Assembly: GCA_950022295.1 (NCBI GenBank)
Contig: OX465596.1
Location: 127,204,501-127,268,500, forward strand
Source of the DNA: Bromus sterilis
Taxonomy: Eukaryota; Streptophyta; Magnoliopsida; Poales; Poaceae
DNA: 64,000 bases
Direction of reading: 5' to 3'
In this document: one piece after another, positions 12,755 through 25,021 of the stretch
Numbering within the stretch: the stretch's first letter is position 1
How the letters are laid out: each line of letters opens with the position of its first letter
The notes under the pieces: generated by a model
Database searches by the model: none
Seen by the model: only the letters and a program-made list of their open reading frames with translations
Told to the model about the DNA's origin: nothing
Translations under genes and position numbers: made by a program

Positions 12755-14383
12755 TGGTACGTCGAAAACGTATCTATAATTTCTGCTTGCTCCATGCATG
12801 TTTTGTGTGATATTGCTATGATCTAGATACACTTTCATACACTTTTGATCGTATTTGGACTAACCTATTGACTCAGTGCACCACAGTGGCAGTTCCTGTT
12901 TTCTGTTGTTTTTCTATTTCAGTTTTCCCCCATATAAAAAGTGCCAGAAAAATTCCGGGAAAAATATAGGAAAAATCAGCGTACAGGAAGCTTCGCGAAG
13001 AGCCCAAGTGGGACCAGAGGGGAGCCAGGGGTGGCCCAGGCGGCCACCCTCTGGGCCGCGCGAGGGGGGCGCCTGGGGCCCCTGGTCCACCTCTGGCTGC
13101 CCCCCTTCGCCTATATATTCCCCGTGACGTGAAACCCTCGAGGACAGAACCCTTTTTCGCGATCTGGCCTCTGTTCCGCCGCCGCCGCGCTTCCGAGATC
13201 GGGAGCACCAGAAGACCTCTTCCCGGCACCCTGCCGGAAGGAGGGTTGACCTCCGGGAGTCTCCTCTCCACCATGGATGCTTCCCGGATGTCTTGTGAGT
13301 AGTTTTCCTTGGACCATGGGTCCGTGATCAGTAGCTATGTGATGTTCTCCTGCCCTCTTTGTTCTTCATGGTTTAGACCTAGTGAGCTGCCCTACATGAT
13401 CGAGGCACTTTTGTAATCTTTCTGCTGTTGCTATACTGAGTTTGATGGGATCTGATGGATTATGAGATTATGTTCTGATTGTGATTGAGTAATATATTTG
13501 GTTCTTATCTCTTATATTTTTGTTCCTAAGTAATTCTTGCATGTTCTCCGTTGTTGTTTATTGCTTTGGCCAAGTAGTAGGTAGTAACCCCAAGAGGGAA
13601 CGTTTTGCTCGATTGTGGGTTCATGCCCCCCGATGACACGCTTGAGTGACAGAAACATGAGTCTAGGGGATGTGTTGTTGCCACAAGGGGGAAAACAATG
13701 GTGCTTGTAACCGCGGTTGCAAGGATTGTTTAGTTTACGCAAAGTGCTTTTTAATGCAGTTGTCTGTTGCTTTGGGTTTACACTTCGGGTGGGGCTCGCA
13801 ACTTAATACCAGCGAGATGTTCTGGATAGATATCTCAAGGTGGATGATTAGTAGTAGATGCAGTTGGATTTCGGTCTACTTATTTTGGCGTACTTCCCAT
13901 GCTTTTGAGCCTCTTCCTTTCTTTTGAAGCATAGTTATCATTGTGGTGCGTTCATAATCCTGTCAATTGCCGTTCTGTAATTTGTTCACCTCGCATAGCA
14001 GTTTTATCGTCTTTTGGGAGAGAGACATCACTAGTTAACATCACGTATCCCGGTCCATATCCTCATTACTGTTTACACGCTCATTTACTTTTCTTCTTTT
14101 ACTTTCAGTTGCTATCATTATCCCTTTCGTTTGATCCTTTTTGAACAACAAGACCGGAGAGATTGACAACCTCTCTGAACTTCGTTGGGAACAAAGTTAT
14201 TTGTGTCTGTGTGCAGGTCCGCGTCAGTTGTACTGCTGACACTTACTTATCATCTCTGGAGTCCTACTGGAGACAACCCTTGGTATCTTTACTGAGGGAA
14301 ATTTTCTGCTGTGCTACATCACTCCTTCCACTTGGGTTTTACCAAAGAAGGGCGAGAAATCACTATCATTACCTCGCACATCA
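12755..14383 (+). repeat. 5' LTR of G1, 1629 bp
   Basis: Starts TGGTACGTC (TGATACGTC in the 3' LTR) and ends CTCGCACATCA. It contains a TATATA promoter motif in 'gcctatatattcccc' at about 13111-13125, within a segment that the 3' LTR lacks. Confidence 0.9.
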
Positions 14384-14394
14384 AGCCAAATTTC

Positions 14395-14412
14395 TAGCGC
14401 CGTTGCCGGGGA
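14395..14412 (+). other. Primer-binding site of G1 (tRNA-Asp)
   Basis: TAGCGCCGTTGCCGGGGA lies 11 bp after the 5' LTR. Apart from the second base it matches the PBS TGGCGCCGTTGCCGGGGA, which is complementary to the 3' end of plant tRNA-Asp. Confidence 0.85.
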
Positions 14413-14547
14413 CTCCGAGTGCTAAGATAGGGGAGTTGCACACTACCCTTTACCTTTGTTTTTTAGTCTTGTTAGTTTACCTTTCAGTTTTTATCTTTGT
14501 GTCTTATATCAAAAATCACAAAAAAATCTGCCACACTTGCTGCTGCT

Positions 14548-16520
14548 ATGGGTTCCACTGAAAACACCAAGTTGTGTGACTTCACTAGTCACAACAACCA
14601 AGACTTTATCTGCACCCCTATTGCCACACCTGCCACTTCAGCTACCTCTTATGAAATTAAACCTTCCTTGCTAAACCTTGTTATGAGAGATCAATTCTCT
14701 GGTGCTGGAGATGATGCTGCTTTACACTTTAAGGGGAGACGCTAAAATCTGGTTTCAATCTTTGCCTAGGAATACCATAGATTCTTGGGATAAGTGCAAA
14801 GATGCTTTTATAGGGAAGTACTACCCACCTGCTAAAATTATCCAATTGAGGAGTAACATTATGAATTTTAAGCAATTGGATAATGAACACGTTGCCCAAT
14901 TTTGGGAACGAATGAAATCTCTTGTTAAGAAATGCCCTATACATGGTTTGACTACCTAAATGGTTATCCAGACTTTTTATGCAGGCTTGAACTTTACCTC
15001 ACGGAACCTGTTAGATTCGGCCGCGGGAGGAACCTTTATGTCAACTACACTTGGTGCTTCCACGAAGCTTCTCGATGAGATGATGACCAATTATTCCCAA
15101 TGGCACACCGAACGCGCTCCAACAGGTAGGAAGGTAAACTCTGTCGAGGAAATTACCTCCCTCAATGAAAAAGTTTACTTAATTATGTCTCTACTTACCA
15201 AGCAACCCTCTATTGATCCTCGTGATCTCCCTTTAATTCTTTGGTTTCCCAAGAACAAGTAGATGTGAACTTTATTGCTAGAAACAACTTCAACAACAAT
15301 GCTTATAGGGGTAATTTTGCTAGCAATCCTAGACCGTTTCCAACCAACTATGGGAACAACAACACCTACCCTAGCAACAAGAACCCCTCTTCTGAATTAG
15401 AAAGCATGCGTAGAGACTTTATCACTACCCAAAAAGCCTTCAAAAAAATGTAGAGGAGAAATTAGCTAAAATAGATAATCTCTCTTTGAAGGTAGAAAGC
15501 TTAGCCCTTGATATTGAGATGCTTAAAATTAGAACCTCTCCCCTTGAGGAGAATAAGGCCACTCCTATTAATTCTATCCAATTACAAATTAATGAAAATA
15601 TTAGGATGATGGCTAAACTTAAAGAAAGGTGGGCTAGAGAAAAAGAGGAAGAGGATAGAATTAAGAGCCTTCCTACACACCACACAGTTGCTACTATCCA
15701 AATTGTTGAGGACACCCAAACTATTAGCACCCAATGCACTCCTAGTCCCGTTGGACCTATTAATGGTGATGCTAATACCTCAACTGAAGATGAAGAAACT
15801 CCTATGAACATAGAGGGTTTCAAACAAGTGAGCTTAGATGACACTACTACCACCTTTGATAGTAGTGATATTTATTTTGATAGTTGCACCCTCTCAGAAG
15901 TTATTAGCTTTCTACACAAAATGTCTAGAGACCCCCACACTAGCACACTTAATCTTGCCTTCACGGAGCATATCACAAATGCTCTCATCAAAGCTAGGGA
16001 GGAGAAGCTTATAGTAGAAGCCTCCATACCTAGGAAGCTAGATGATGGTTGGGACCCTATGATCAAAATTAAATTAAATAACTTCTCTTGCTATGCTTTA
16101 TGTGATGTTGGAGCTAGTACCTCCGTTATGCCCAAAAGAATATTTGATATGTTTGAATTGAAGCCCTTTGAGCCTTGTTCTTTTGGTGTTCTTCTTTTTG
16201 ATTCTTCCGTAAAGAAACCTTTGGGGAAGATCGACGATGTTCTTATCATTGTCAATGACAACTATGTTCCCGTTGATTTTATTGTTATGGATATAGAGTG
16301 TGAACCTTTGTGTCCAATTATTTTGGGACATCCTTTTCTTCGCACCATTGGTGCGGTTATTGACATGAAAGAGGGGAATATAAAATTCCAACATTCAAAA
16401 AGGGGATGGAACACTTCCCTAGAAAGAAAAGCAAGTTACCTTTTGAGTCCGTTACACGGGCTAGTTATTCTCTTTCTCTTGATAAAATTTGATTCTTCTT
16501 TTACATCATGCCTAGCTTAA
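14548..16520 (+). pseudogene. G1 gag and protease-like polyprotein, frameshifted
   Basis: Gag packages the element RNA and the retropepsin cleaves the polyprotein. The gag begins at ATG 14548. A retrotransposon-gag segment ('FKG..AKIWFQSLP...', 'YYPPAKIIQLRSNI', 'FWERMKSLVKKCP') spans about 14640-15260, broken by a frameshift near 14740 and a TAA at 14957-14959. A low-complexity Asn-rich part follows (15241-15453). An open frame at 15486-16520 holds a coiled, Glu/Lys-rich region and then a retropepsin-like fold with the catalytic-type motif 'CDVGASTSVMP' and the flap-side 'ILGHPFLRTIGAVID'. Nothing with reverse transcriptase motifs follows. Four separate frames make this a pseudogene. Confidence 0.85.
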
Positions 16521-18813
16521 AGGCATAAAAGAAAGCGCTTTCGGGAGGTAGCCTGCAATGAATTTAGGTTTTTCTTTTTGCTTTTGTTGTATCTTGATGA
16601 TTGTTACTATTGTAGAAACATCATTGTATCTTTATTTTTCAGCTTTGTGCCAAGTTATAGCCTCTTATGATAAGGGAAGCAAAAGTTGTGACATGCTGTC
16701 CGGAAAACAGATTATGTCCCTTGACAAAAAAATTCTAATCAAATCACCAGATCATCTTTTTGATCTGAATTATTTTGACAGCATGCTCTATACAATTGTG
16801 AAACTTTCGTATGTTCTGAGTTTTTTGATTTGAGTTGCAGAAGTGCCCCTAAAAAATTCTTTACTACCTGTTGTTCTGTTTTTCACAGATTCTGCCACGT
16901 TTTGTCACTCCTAACTTTTTCAAACCTTAAGCTTGCTTTTTCTTTGCAAAAACTTTTTGGCACTCTTGAGAAACAGTAGCTCTTCAAGAATATCTTTATA
17001 TCCAGTGGGGAAAATTATTTTATTAAGGGTACTAACCTCTCTAATCAGCTTATGATGAGTTATGTATGAAGGGAGTTTTCAAGTGTGCGATGGAAGATGA
17101 TGATAGAAGATCCAGGAGTGTCAAGCGCTCAAGCTTGGGGATGCCCCATGCATCCCCAATAAATAGTCAAGGAGACTCAAGCGTCTAAGCTTGGGTATGC
17201 CCCCGTGCATCCCCTTCTCCATCAACAATCATCAGTTCGTCCTTCGTCTCAATATATTTTTATCACTTCATGCGTTATGTGCTATGCTTGGAGCGTCTCT
17301 CTATTAGGTTTTATTTTTATTTTTCTTTAGTTTTGCTTTCTGTTCATAACAAGTTAGACCCTGTCTTACTGTGTGTGGGAGAGAAACACGCTCCACTTTC
17401 AAAATCTAGAACACATCATAGGATTTTCCTGCGTATCTTTTTGCTGTTGTGTGTTCTTTATCTTTTCTTAGCTGCTGCCATGTTTAGTTTTAGTCTTAGT
17501 TTGTCTTTAGCAAGAGCCTTGGCTTTTCTTTAGTCTGTTGCTGGAACTCTTTTTAGTTTTCATGTTTATCTTGTTAAAGAGAGTTGGTTGTTGCACTGAG
17601 TTGTGTTTTGTCTTGGAAGTAGGTAATTGAGGTTGCTATTTAATTCTAGTAGTAACTTGCAATAGTTTTGAAGTTTTGATGTGAGTAATGTTTGAACTTT
17701 TGGTGTCAAGAGCTCTAGCCTATTAGTGATAGGTGTCGTATTTTCGGCAATCCGTGTGTATTTTCAAAACCTACAAAACTAGTTGAGAACTCTAGCTACT
17801 AGATAGATCACTAATCTTTGGAGGGATCGAATATTAGAGAACACTCACGTACCATGAGTCGAGGATGCGCAAGGATAACCAAACCCCCATACACTCCTCT
17901 TCGGGGTACTTGTCTCTTTGTGAACTTCCTTATTAGATTGAGAGTTACCGATAATAAGTGCATGAGTTCTTCGGACTAATGTAAGTATTGAAAGTTGACA
18001 CTTCCACCTTCCCATATTTTTCTAGCCTCTCCCGTGCCGTGCATTGCCTTCTTCTCACTCCGAGAGTTGGTGTCCACCTTTGCCGGTACATCCAAACCCT
18101 TGGCATGATACACTCTGTCATCATAAACCTCCTTATATATTTCCTCAAAACAGCCACCATACCTACCTATCAAGGCATTTCCATAGCCTTTCCGAGATAT
18201 ATTGCCATGCAACATCCACCTCTTCATGACTTGATCTTCATGTCATACATGTTCCTGCTACACTGGCAGCGACATACATTGCATACATCATGATAGTTAC
18301 ATCTTCTTTATGATTTTGAGTACCTTGTAAAGTGTGAAAGATCTCCTTTACCTTCTTGTAAAATAGAGTGTTTCCCTTAAGTGAGGAAAAGATCCCAAAG
18401 TGGACACAATAAAAGATCCCAAAGAGGACAAATGAGAGTTAAATAGAAAGAGCCATTGAGGCCACAAAAAAATACAAAAAAATAGAAAAAAGAGAAAAAG
18501 AAATAAAAAGAGAGAAAGAGGAAACACTACTATCCTTTTGAGAGATCCACACTAGTACTCAGTTCATATCCTTGTACTCCATAGAGATGATCATTATGCA
18601 TATAGCTATGTGGGGACCTTCACACTATAGAACTTGGGTTGCATATTCCAAGGATGAGCCTCCTCAAACGAGATCTAGGTCTTCATGAGCGATCAAGTTA
18701 GATGCACCCCCACTAGTTCCATTGGAGAGCTTCCTAGCTCGTATGTGCATCCGTTGCATGGCAATCCCTACTCCTCACATCAAATCTATCATTTGGCATC
18801 TCTTGCCTATGAT
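16521..18813 (+). other. Noncoding internal region of G1, left of the CACTA insertion
   Basis: About 2.3 kb without credible coding sequence. It contains two related 'ctcaagcttggggatgcccc' phrases near 17125 and 17185, a typical feature of Athila-like elements that resembles polypurine tracts, and A-rich sequence at 18470-18530. An env-like ORF as in G2 is not seen here. Confidence 0.6.
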
Positions 18814-18859
18814 CACTACTAGGGAATAGCCTTTTAGTGGCGTCCTTTTTTTGCGTTTA

Positions 18860-19020
18860 GTGGCGCATTTCAAATGCGCCACTAACAACAAGCCACTAAT
18901 AAGGCCTTAATAGTGGCGCATTTCAAATGCGCCACCCCTAAGAATCTTAGGCGTGGCGCATTTCTGAAATGCGCCACGCCTAAGATTCTTAGGGGTGGCG
19001 CATTTTGAAGATGCGCCACC
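18860..19020. repeat. Left subterminal palindrome array of the CACTA element
   Basis: Four copies of GTGGCGCAT...ATGCGCCAC start near 18861, 18914, 18954 and 18995. Each is a 24-26 bp near-perfect inverted repeat separated by 'cctaagnnctta' linkers at about 41-bp spacing. Subterminal repeats are the usual transposase-binding sites in CACTA elements; that role here is inferred. Confidence 0.85.
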
Positions 19021-19189
19021 ATTAACTTTTTTTTGAATTTTGAATCTGGATCTGGATCTGGATTACGATTTTTTTGCTCGTTTTTTTGCTCGTTTTTTGT
19101 TTGAATGATTTGTCCCGTTCATCTAGCCACTCTGCTTGGTCATTTTTATTCTCAGTCTCGTTCATCTAACTTTTTTTTCTCAGGATGTA

Positions 19190-19540
19190 GGGCGCCATGG
19201 AGGAAGAGACGAGGAGGAGGAGCCAAGAAAGGGGAGGAGGAACCATGAGGAGTAGGAGCCATGGAGGAGGGGAGGAGGAAGAAGAAAGGGGAGGAGGAAC
19301 CTTGGAGGATTAGGAGCCATGGAGGAGAGGAGGAGGAAGAAGAACCGTGAAGGAGGGGGAAACTTGGAGGAGGAGGATGAGCCATGGAGGAGGGGAGGAT
19401 GAGGAGGAGGATGAGCCATGGAGGAGGGGAGGATGTGGAGTAGCAGCAGCAGACTTGGAGCCATGGAGGAGGGGAGGAGGAGGAGGGCGCCATGGAGAAG
19501 GTGGAGAGGAGGATAAGAATGAAGAGATAAGGAGGAGAAG
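19190..19540. repeat. GA-rich low-complexity block inside the CACTA element
   Basis: A purine-rich stretch made of 'gccatggaggaggggaggagg'-like units of variable length. It produces long proline/serine ORFs on the minus strand, which I treat as compositional artefacts. Confidence 0.7.
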
Positions 19541-20003
19541 GAAACCGGACGGGTTATATACACCCTTATTAGTGGCGCATATAACAAAATGTGACACGCA
19601 TAAGAACCTTAGGGGTGGCGCACCTAGCAAAATGCGCCACTAATAAGTTTTGAAATTTTTTCAATTTTTTTGGCCTCCAGATCTTCAAACGCCCGTAACT
19701 TTTTTTCTGTTACGTTTTTGAGGATTCTAAAAATGTTCAACGGGTTCCACCCGGTTGAATTTGGATATAACTTTTCGAGTAGATGATTTTTCATATAAAA
19801 AACTTTTTCATCGGAGGTCGTATGCAAAAGTTATTCCCATTTTACACAATTCTCGAGAGATTTTGCAAGGAAAGTCGAAATTTATATTTGTAAATTTTCC
19901 TAACAACTAGACCACATATCACATGGGAAACTTATTTTCTTTTATTTCTTTGACATTTCTATCATTTTCTTTTATTTATTTTCAAACCGCATAGGCGGTC
20001 CAC

Positions 20004-20022
20004 GGGGGGGGGGGGGGGGGGG
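20004..20022. repeat. Homopolymer of 19 G in the CACTA interior
   Basis: An uninterrupted run of 19 G followed by GTGGGTGGGTG. Its length is likely to be unreliable in any assembly. Confidence 0.85.
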
Positions 20023-20059
20023 TGGGTGGGTGTATTTGTGTGTTGGGAATTTTCTTCTT

Positions 20060-20405
20060 ATTAGTGGCGCATACGCAAGATGCGCCACCCCTAAGAGCTT
20101 ATGGGTGGCGCATTTCCAAAATGCGCCACCCCTAAGCTCTTATGGGTGGCGCATTTCCAAAATGCGCCACCCCTAAGCTCTTAGGGGTGGCGCATTTTGG
20201 AAATGCGCCACCTATAAGGTTCTTAGGGGTGGCGCATTTTACCAAATGCGCCACGGATAAGCTCATCCAGGCTGGCCCACTCTTAGGGGTGGTGCACTGG
20301 GAAATAATGCGCCACCCCTAAGGTCTTATGGGTGGCGCATTATTTTCCAGTGCGCCACCCCTAACAGGTGGTGGCGCATGGCTTGTTATATGCGTCACTA
20401 ATAAG
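20060..20405. repeat. Right subterminal palindrome array of the CACTA element
   Basis: At least eight GTGGCGCAT/ATGCGCCAC palindromes in a row, starting near 20064, 20105, 20146, 20186, 20229, 20290, 20333 and 20371, at about 41-bp spacing. Two more decayed copies lie further in, at 19572 and 19614. The array is denser than the left one. Confidence 0.85.
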
Positions 20406-20959
20406 CTTTCCATGTATAGCTATTTCCCTAGTAGTGGATTGTCCTCATTGATGTGAGCCTTTCTCACCCTTTTTGTCTTCCTCCTCCACACTACTTCTCT
20501 CTTTGCCATCCAAAGTGTCAACTCTCGTGCTTACGATCATTCATTTCATGAGTGCTCAAAATATTGAAAAAGGAGTGGATCAAATTGACTTGTACCTGTC
20601 TAGTGGTCTGGCGACGAGTCAAGATAAGATTCCAGAAAAAGACCAAGTGTGAAACTTTAGTAGATTGAGTTCTCAACAAATAAATGTTTTTTCTCGTATT
20701 CCCTATCCCCCTTCTTGCACGCAAGGACCATTTGGAGACATTCGAGTCACCGACAGCGAGAGCTCTTGCACCTAATGTTCTTTTTGTTACTTGTTTCAAT
20801 ACTAATATAGACTCTTGCATGTTATGACTTGAATTGAATCTCTAACCTTGATTGCTTTACTTTTCAATGTTCTTTTATGGTTGCTAACATGTCACCATAG
20901 AAATTATGCCGTTATCATTTACCTACTCGAGGACGAGCAGGAATTCAGCTTGGGGATGT

Positions 20960-22388
20960 TGATACGTCCAAAACGTATCTATAATTTCTTCTTGCTCCAT
21001 GCATGTTTTGTGTGATATTGCTATGATCTAGATACACTTTCATACACTTTTGATCATATTTGAACTAACCTATTAACTCAGTGCACCACAGTGCCAGTTC
21101 CTATTTTCTGTTGTTTTTCTATTTCAGTTTTCCCCCATATAAAAAGTGCCAGAAAAATTCCGGGAAAAATATAGGAAAAATCAGCGTACAGGAAGCTTAG
21201 CGAAGAGCCCGAGTGGGACCAGAGGGGAGCCAGGGGTAGCCCAGGGAGGGTTGACCACCGGGAGTCTCCTCTCCACCATGGATGCTTCCCGGATGTCTTG
21301 TGAGTAGTTTTCCTTCGACCATGGGTCCGTGATCAGTAGCTATGTGATGTTCTCCTCCCCTCTTTGTTCTTCATGGTTTCGACCTCGTGAGCTTCCCTAC
21401 ATGATTGAGGCACTTTTGTAATCTTTCTGCTGTTGCTATGCTGAGTTTGATGGGATCTGATGGATTATGAGATTATGTTCAAATTGTGATTAAGTAATAT
21501 ATTTTGTTCTTATCTCTTATATTTTTGTTCCTAAGTAATTCTTGCATGTTCTCCGTTGCTGTTTATTGATTTGGCCAAGTAGTAGGTAGTAACCCCAAGA
21601 GGGAACGTTTTGCTCGATTGTGGGTTCATGCCCCCCGATGACATGCTTGAGTGACAGAAACATGAGTCTAGGGGATGTGCTGTTGCCACAAGGGGGAAAA
21701 CAACGGTGCTTGTAACCGCGGTTGCAAGGATTGTTTACTTTACGCAAAGTGCTTTTTAATGCAGTTGTCTGTTGCTTTGGGTTTACACTTTGGGTGGGGC
21801 TCGCAACTTAATACCAGCGAGATGTTCTGGATAGATATCTCAAGGTGGATGATTAGTAGTAGATGCAGTTGGATTTCGGTCTACTTATTTCGGCGTACTG
21901 CCCATGCTTTTGATCCTCTTCCTTTCTTTTGTAGCACAGTTAGCATTGCGGTGCGTTCATAATCATGTCAATTGCCCTTCTGTAATTTGTTCACCTCGCA
22001 TAGCAGTTTTATCGTCTTTTGGGAGAGAGACATCACTAGTGAACATCACGTATCCCGGTCCATATCCTCATTACTGTTTACACGCTCATTTACTTTTCTG
22101 CTTTTACTTTCAGTTGCTATCATTATCCCTTGCGTTTGATCCTTTGTGAACAACAAGACCGGAGAGATTGACAACATCTCTGAACTTCGTTGGGAACAAA
22201 GTTATTTGTGTCTGTGTGCCGGTCCTTGTCAGTTGCGCCGCTGACACCTACTTATCATCTCTGGAGTCCTACTGGAGACAAACCTTGGTATCTTTACTGA
22301 GGGAAATTTGCTGCTGTGCTACATCACGCCTTCCACTTGGGGTTTACCAACGAAGGGCGAGAAATCACTATCATTACCTCGCACATCA
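20960..22388 (+). repeat. 3' LTR of G1, 1429 bp, with internal deletion
   Basis: Begins TGATACGTCC directly after a CTTGGGGATG polypurine-like tract (20950-20959) and ends CTCGCACATCA. Compared with the 5' LTR it lacks about 200 bp between 'agcccagg' and 'gagggttgacc' near 21245, exactly the part that holds the TATA-like sequence. Otherwise the two LTRs match closely. Confidence 0.9.
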
Positions 22389-25021
22389 CCGCCGCGCAAG
22401 TCGACGCTGCCGTCACTCCAGAGCTCCCCTGTGGCCCCTACGTGCTCCACTTGATGCGGACGAGCACGGGGCACATCCCAGTGCAAATCTCGTGCCCTCC
22501 CGTGGACATTTGGGTAACTCCGGCGTGCCTGCGCCGTGGTTTTGGTCGCCGCCGCCGATATTTCGGTGGGCGGTTTAATTAGTCACTAACCCACCACTAA
22601 GCTAACCCTAACCCCCACTGACTAGTGGGCCCTAGCCTAACTAACCCACTTTTAGTTTAAACTAATAGGGTTTTAACCCCACTTAGACTGAAAGAGGGGC
22701 CCCACTGGTCAGAAGCCCCCCCCCCCCACGTCATGTTGATGTCAGCATGACGCAGTAAAGGGGTTTTTCTAATTAAAAGAATTCAGAAAAAATCCAAAAA
22801 AAAGATATAAACTTTGGAAAATCATAGAAAATTCGTATTAACTCCAAATTAAACATATAATATATGAAAAATTATCACAAAAATGCAAGGATTAATAATA
22901 TGCAATTTGTTTTCATGTTTGACCAACTTTTAATGGGTGAACAGTGTTTCCGAGACGGAGGTCACCCCTTGAAGCGGAAGTTCGATAAACCAGTGTATCT
23001 TCAGCAAGGCAAGCAAACCCCACTGATCATGTCTATAAAATCCCACTTCCCTCTTAGTCTCACTTATGCATTGATTATGATGATCACCTTGTTATCGATT
23101 CTACCGCATAGTTGAACCCATATCCGATGCATGACCTATCATCTTGTCACAGTAGTAAGCAAACCACAATCCAATCTGACATAGGAGTTGATTGATATCA
23201 TGAGGCCCCTGCAACTGTTACAGCTTATTGCATGCTTAGTGTTACAATGAGGTTACTTTTGATGTGAGTCGGGATGATAGTGAACATGGTGTTGATAAAG
23301 GTGAAACTGTGTTGGTGAATCCACCCTAATACAAGGTGAACGATGAGAGGTTGTGTAGGAGTACACAGTCGGTTGTCTTGTTGAACACCGGCTTAAGCCC
23401 GAGTTCTTGTATGGTAATCCAAGACAAAGAGTACAACCACACATTGCGCTCACTGACCCCTCTCGGCCTAGTACCTTAATCCGTGTTGACGTCCAGGAGT
23501 CACATTAGTTCGGGTTTTCCATTTGGCATATGCATAGAAAAAGAATGGATGAAAGGTTGCATCATATAGACATGTGGGTGGATCTGTGAGATTGTGAAAC
23601 CATCTTCTCGGATGGCGTCTCGGTTGCCTACATTGTCTGAGTCCGTATCGTTGATCCGGCTGGGCTCTCGAGCGGGATCTACCTCAGATAGTTGACTCCT
23701 GGAATAGACCGGTTGCAAGCGAAGTGTCGTGGTGGACATCCTCGCCGGCACCCCTTGAATGGTGACGAGACCTGGAGGTAACTGATGGTCATGTGTGTGT
23801 AGTTTACACCCCTGCAGGGTTAACAAAACTATTCGACTAGCCGCGTCCGCGGTCATGGACTACTCGTAACCTATACCTGATTATTAGAAAACTTGAATGG
23901 ATACTCTAAAACTCGCAAGATAAATGTGAGTGCTATGGTGTGCTTCCTCGTGGGGAAGTCGAGGAAGTATCCATAGTGGTGTATTGGTTGGAGAGTTGGT
24001 AGTGGACTCGTGTACGCTTCTTACCACAAGTCTGGTACTCGTAGTACAGGACTATCCAAGTCAAAGTTGGCACTTCTGCATGTTGAAACCCCACCTCCCT
24101 TTACCTTGAAACTTGAGCATAAGTAGTGTAGTTCTGATGTAAGTTTTGCTGAGTACGACTTCGTACTCACATTTTCTTATTTTATCTTTTAGATGAGAAC
24201 CCAGCCCCGATGGAGTCACATTCCTGAAGCTCGACGTTGACTAAGATAGTATAGTTCCAGACAGCAGTCTGGTCCCTCGTGGAAGGGAATGTATGTTGAA
24301 CAAGGCTTCTCTAAGCCATTTGTTAAACTTGTCTGTACTCAGACCTAATTTGCTTCCGTTGTTTGATGTAATGATGGATCATAGTCATATGATCTCTGTG
24401 TACTCTATGTGTAAGTCAATAAAGATATACTTTGTAGAGTTCATGCAATGTGTACCTGCTGTTTACACTGCACATGTATGATGCGTGTATGATTATAACA
24501 TGCATGTCTTAGTGTGGGGTTCGATAGCTTAGTTGAGTTCTTGTCAGCGGTCTTTATACACCAAGTGGCCCTTAGATGTGCGCAGCTTGGGGCATCGCGA
24601 TGCGACTGCTCGTGACTCTGTCGTGTGGCACACTTTTTTGTATGATTGAGCCCGCCTGAGACCCCGACTAAGTGATCGGGCTGGAGTCTGTTTATGTAAG
24701 TGTTATAATTCAATCGATAGTATGGTTGAGGCGACATGTCTATGAGTATGGGATTTCACCACCCATAATCATTTAGACTTGTGAGCGGGCGATGAGGACC
24801 CATCTCAGTTGATCATCCGTCCTGGATGGGATGCCCCTCACGTACGATGCTTTCTAAGAGTGTTCTGTGCTTGGCCTTGTCTTCTTAGACAAGTGGGTAC
24901 GGCTCTCGGCTCTCCATATGATTTAGTTGTGACTGGAATTACATACGCATATTCCGGGTCCCGACAGATTGAAAAACCCATGTAAAACTCGAAGAAATAA
25001 ATTGGTGCTGCCCAAACTTTA

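Larger units (their letters stand above)
18814..20436. mobile_element. Non-autonomous CACTA DNA transposon, 1623 bp, TSD GAT
   Basis: The perfect terminal inverted repeat CACTACTAGGGAA is at 18814-18826 and, reversed, at 20424-20436, and the match continues after a one-base offset (TAGC). The 3-bp target duplication GAT (18811-18813 and 20437-20439) is the size expected for CACTA elements. Both ends carry arrays of short palindromes built on GTGGCGCAT...ATGCGCCAC. The interior holds a GA-rich block and a G19 run but no transposase, so movement would need an autonomous partner. Excision in silico restores the G1 sequence '..gcctatgattgtcctcattg..'. Confidence 0.93.
12755..22388 (+). mobile_element. 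Athila-type Gypsy retrotransposon G1, non-autonomous, TSD CCGCC
   Basis: LTRs at 12755-14383 and 20960-22388 are flanked by CCGCC (12750-12754 and 22389-22393). The order inside is tRNA-Asp PBS, decayed gag and protease-like ORF, then about 4.4 kb noncoding sequence that contains a CACTA element, a polypurine-like CTTGGGGATG, and the 3' LTR. No reverse transcriptase, RNase H or integrase was found, so it would depend on a partner for enzymes. Gag and protease look like those of the Athila branch; several very abundant Triticeae families have this plan, but I do not assign a family name. Confidence 0.9.
11727..24966 (+). mobile_element. Solo LTR F (about 3.6 kb net), split by G1, TSD GATTG
   Basis: The left end TGTCACAACCC at 11727 and right end CCCGACA at 24966 are flanked by GATTG at 11722-11726 and 24967-24971. 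Joining the flanks restores the T1 post-integrase sequence (compare 28198-28270). Without G1 and its TSD the LTR is about 3.6 kb. It is the reverse-orientation relative of the LTR of element C: 11727-12180 matches 55240-55700 reversed, and 22560-24810 matches 51763-54300 reversed. No PBS or internal domain is present between its ends, hence a solo LTR. The last about 155 bp (24812-24966) have no counterpart in C. The palindrome is mutated to CTATTCGACTAG at 23829. Confidence 0.8.

Noticed and set aside
12189..12795. Overlapping ORFs on both strands between F and G1
   Set aside because: GC-rich LTR sequence; the frames cross the F/G1 insertion border and cannot be native.
19152..19643. Pro/Ser-rich ORFs in the CACTA interior
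   Set aside because: Translation of a GA-rich low-complexity block; no transposase motif.
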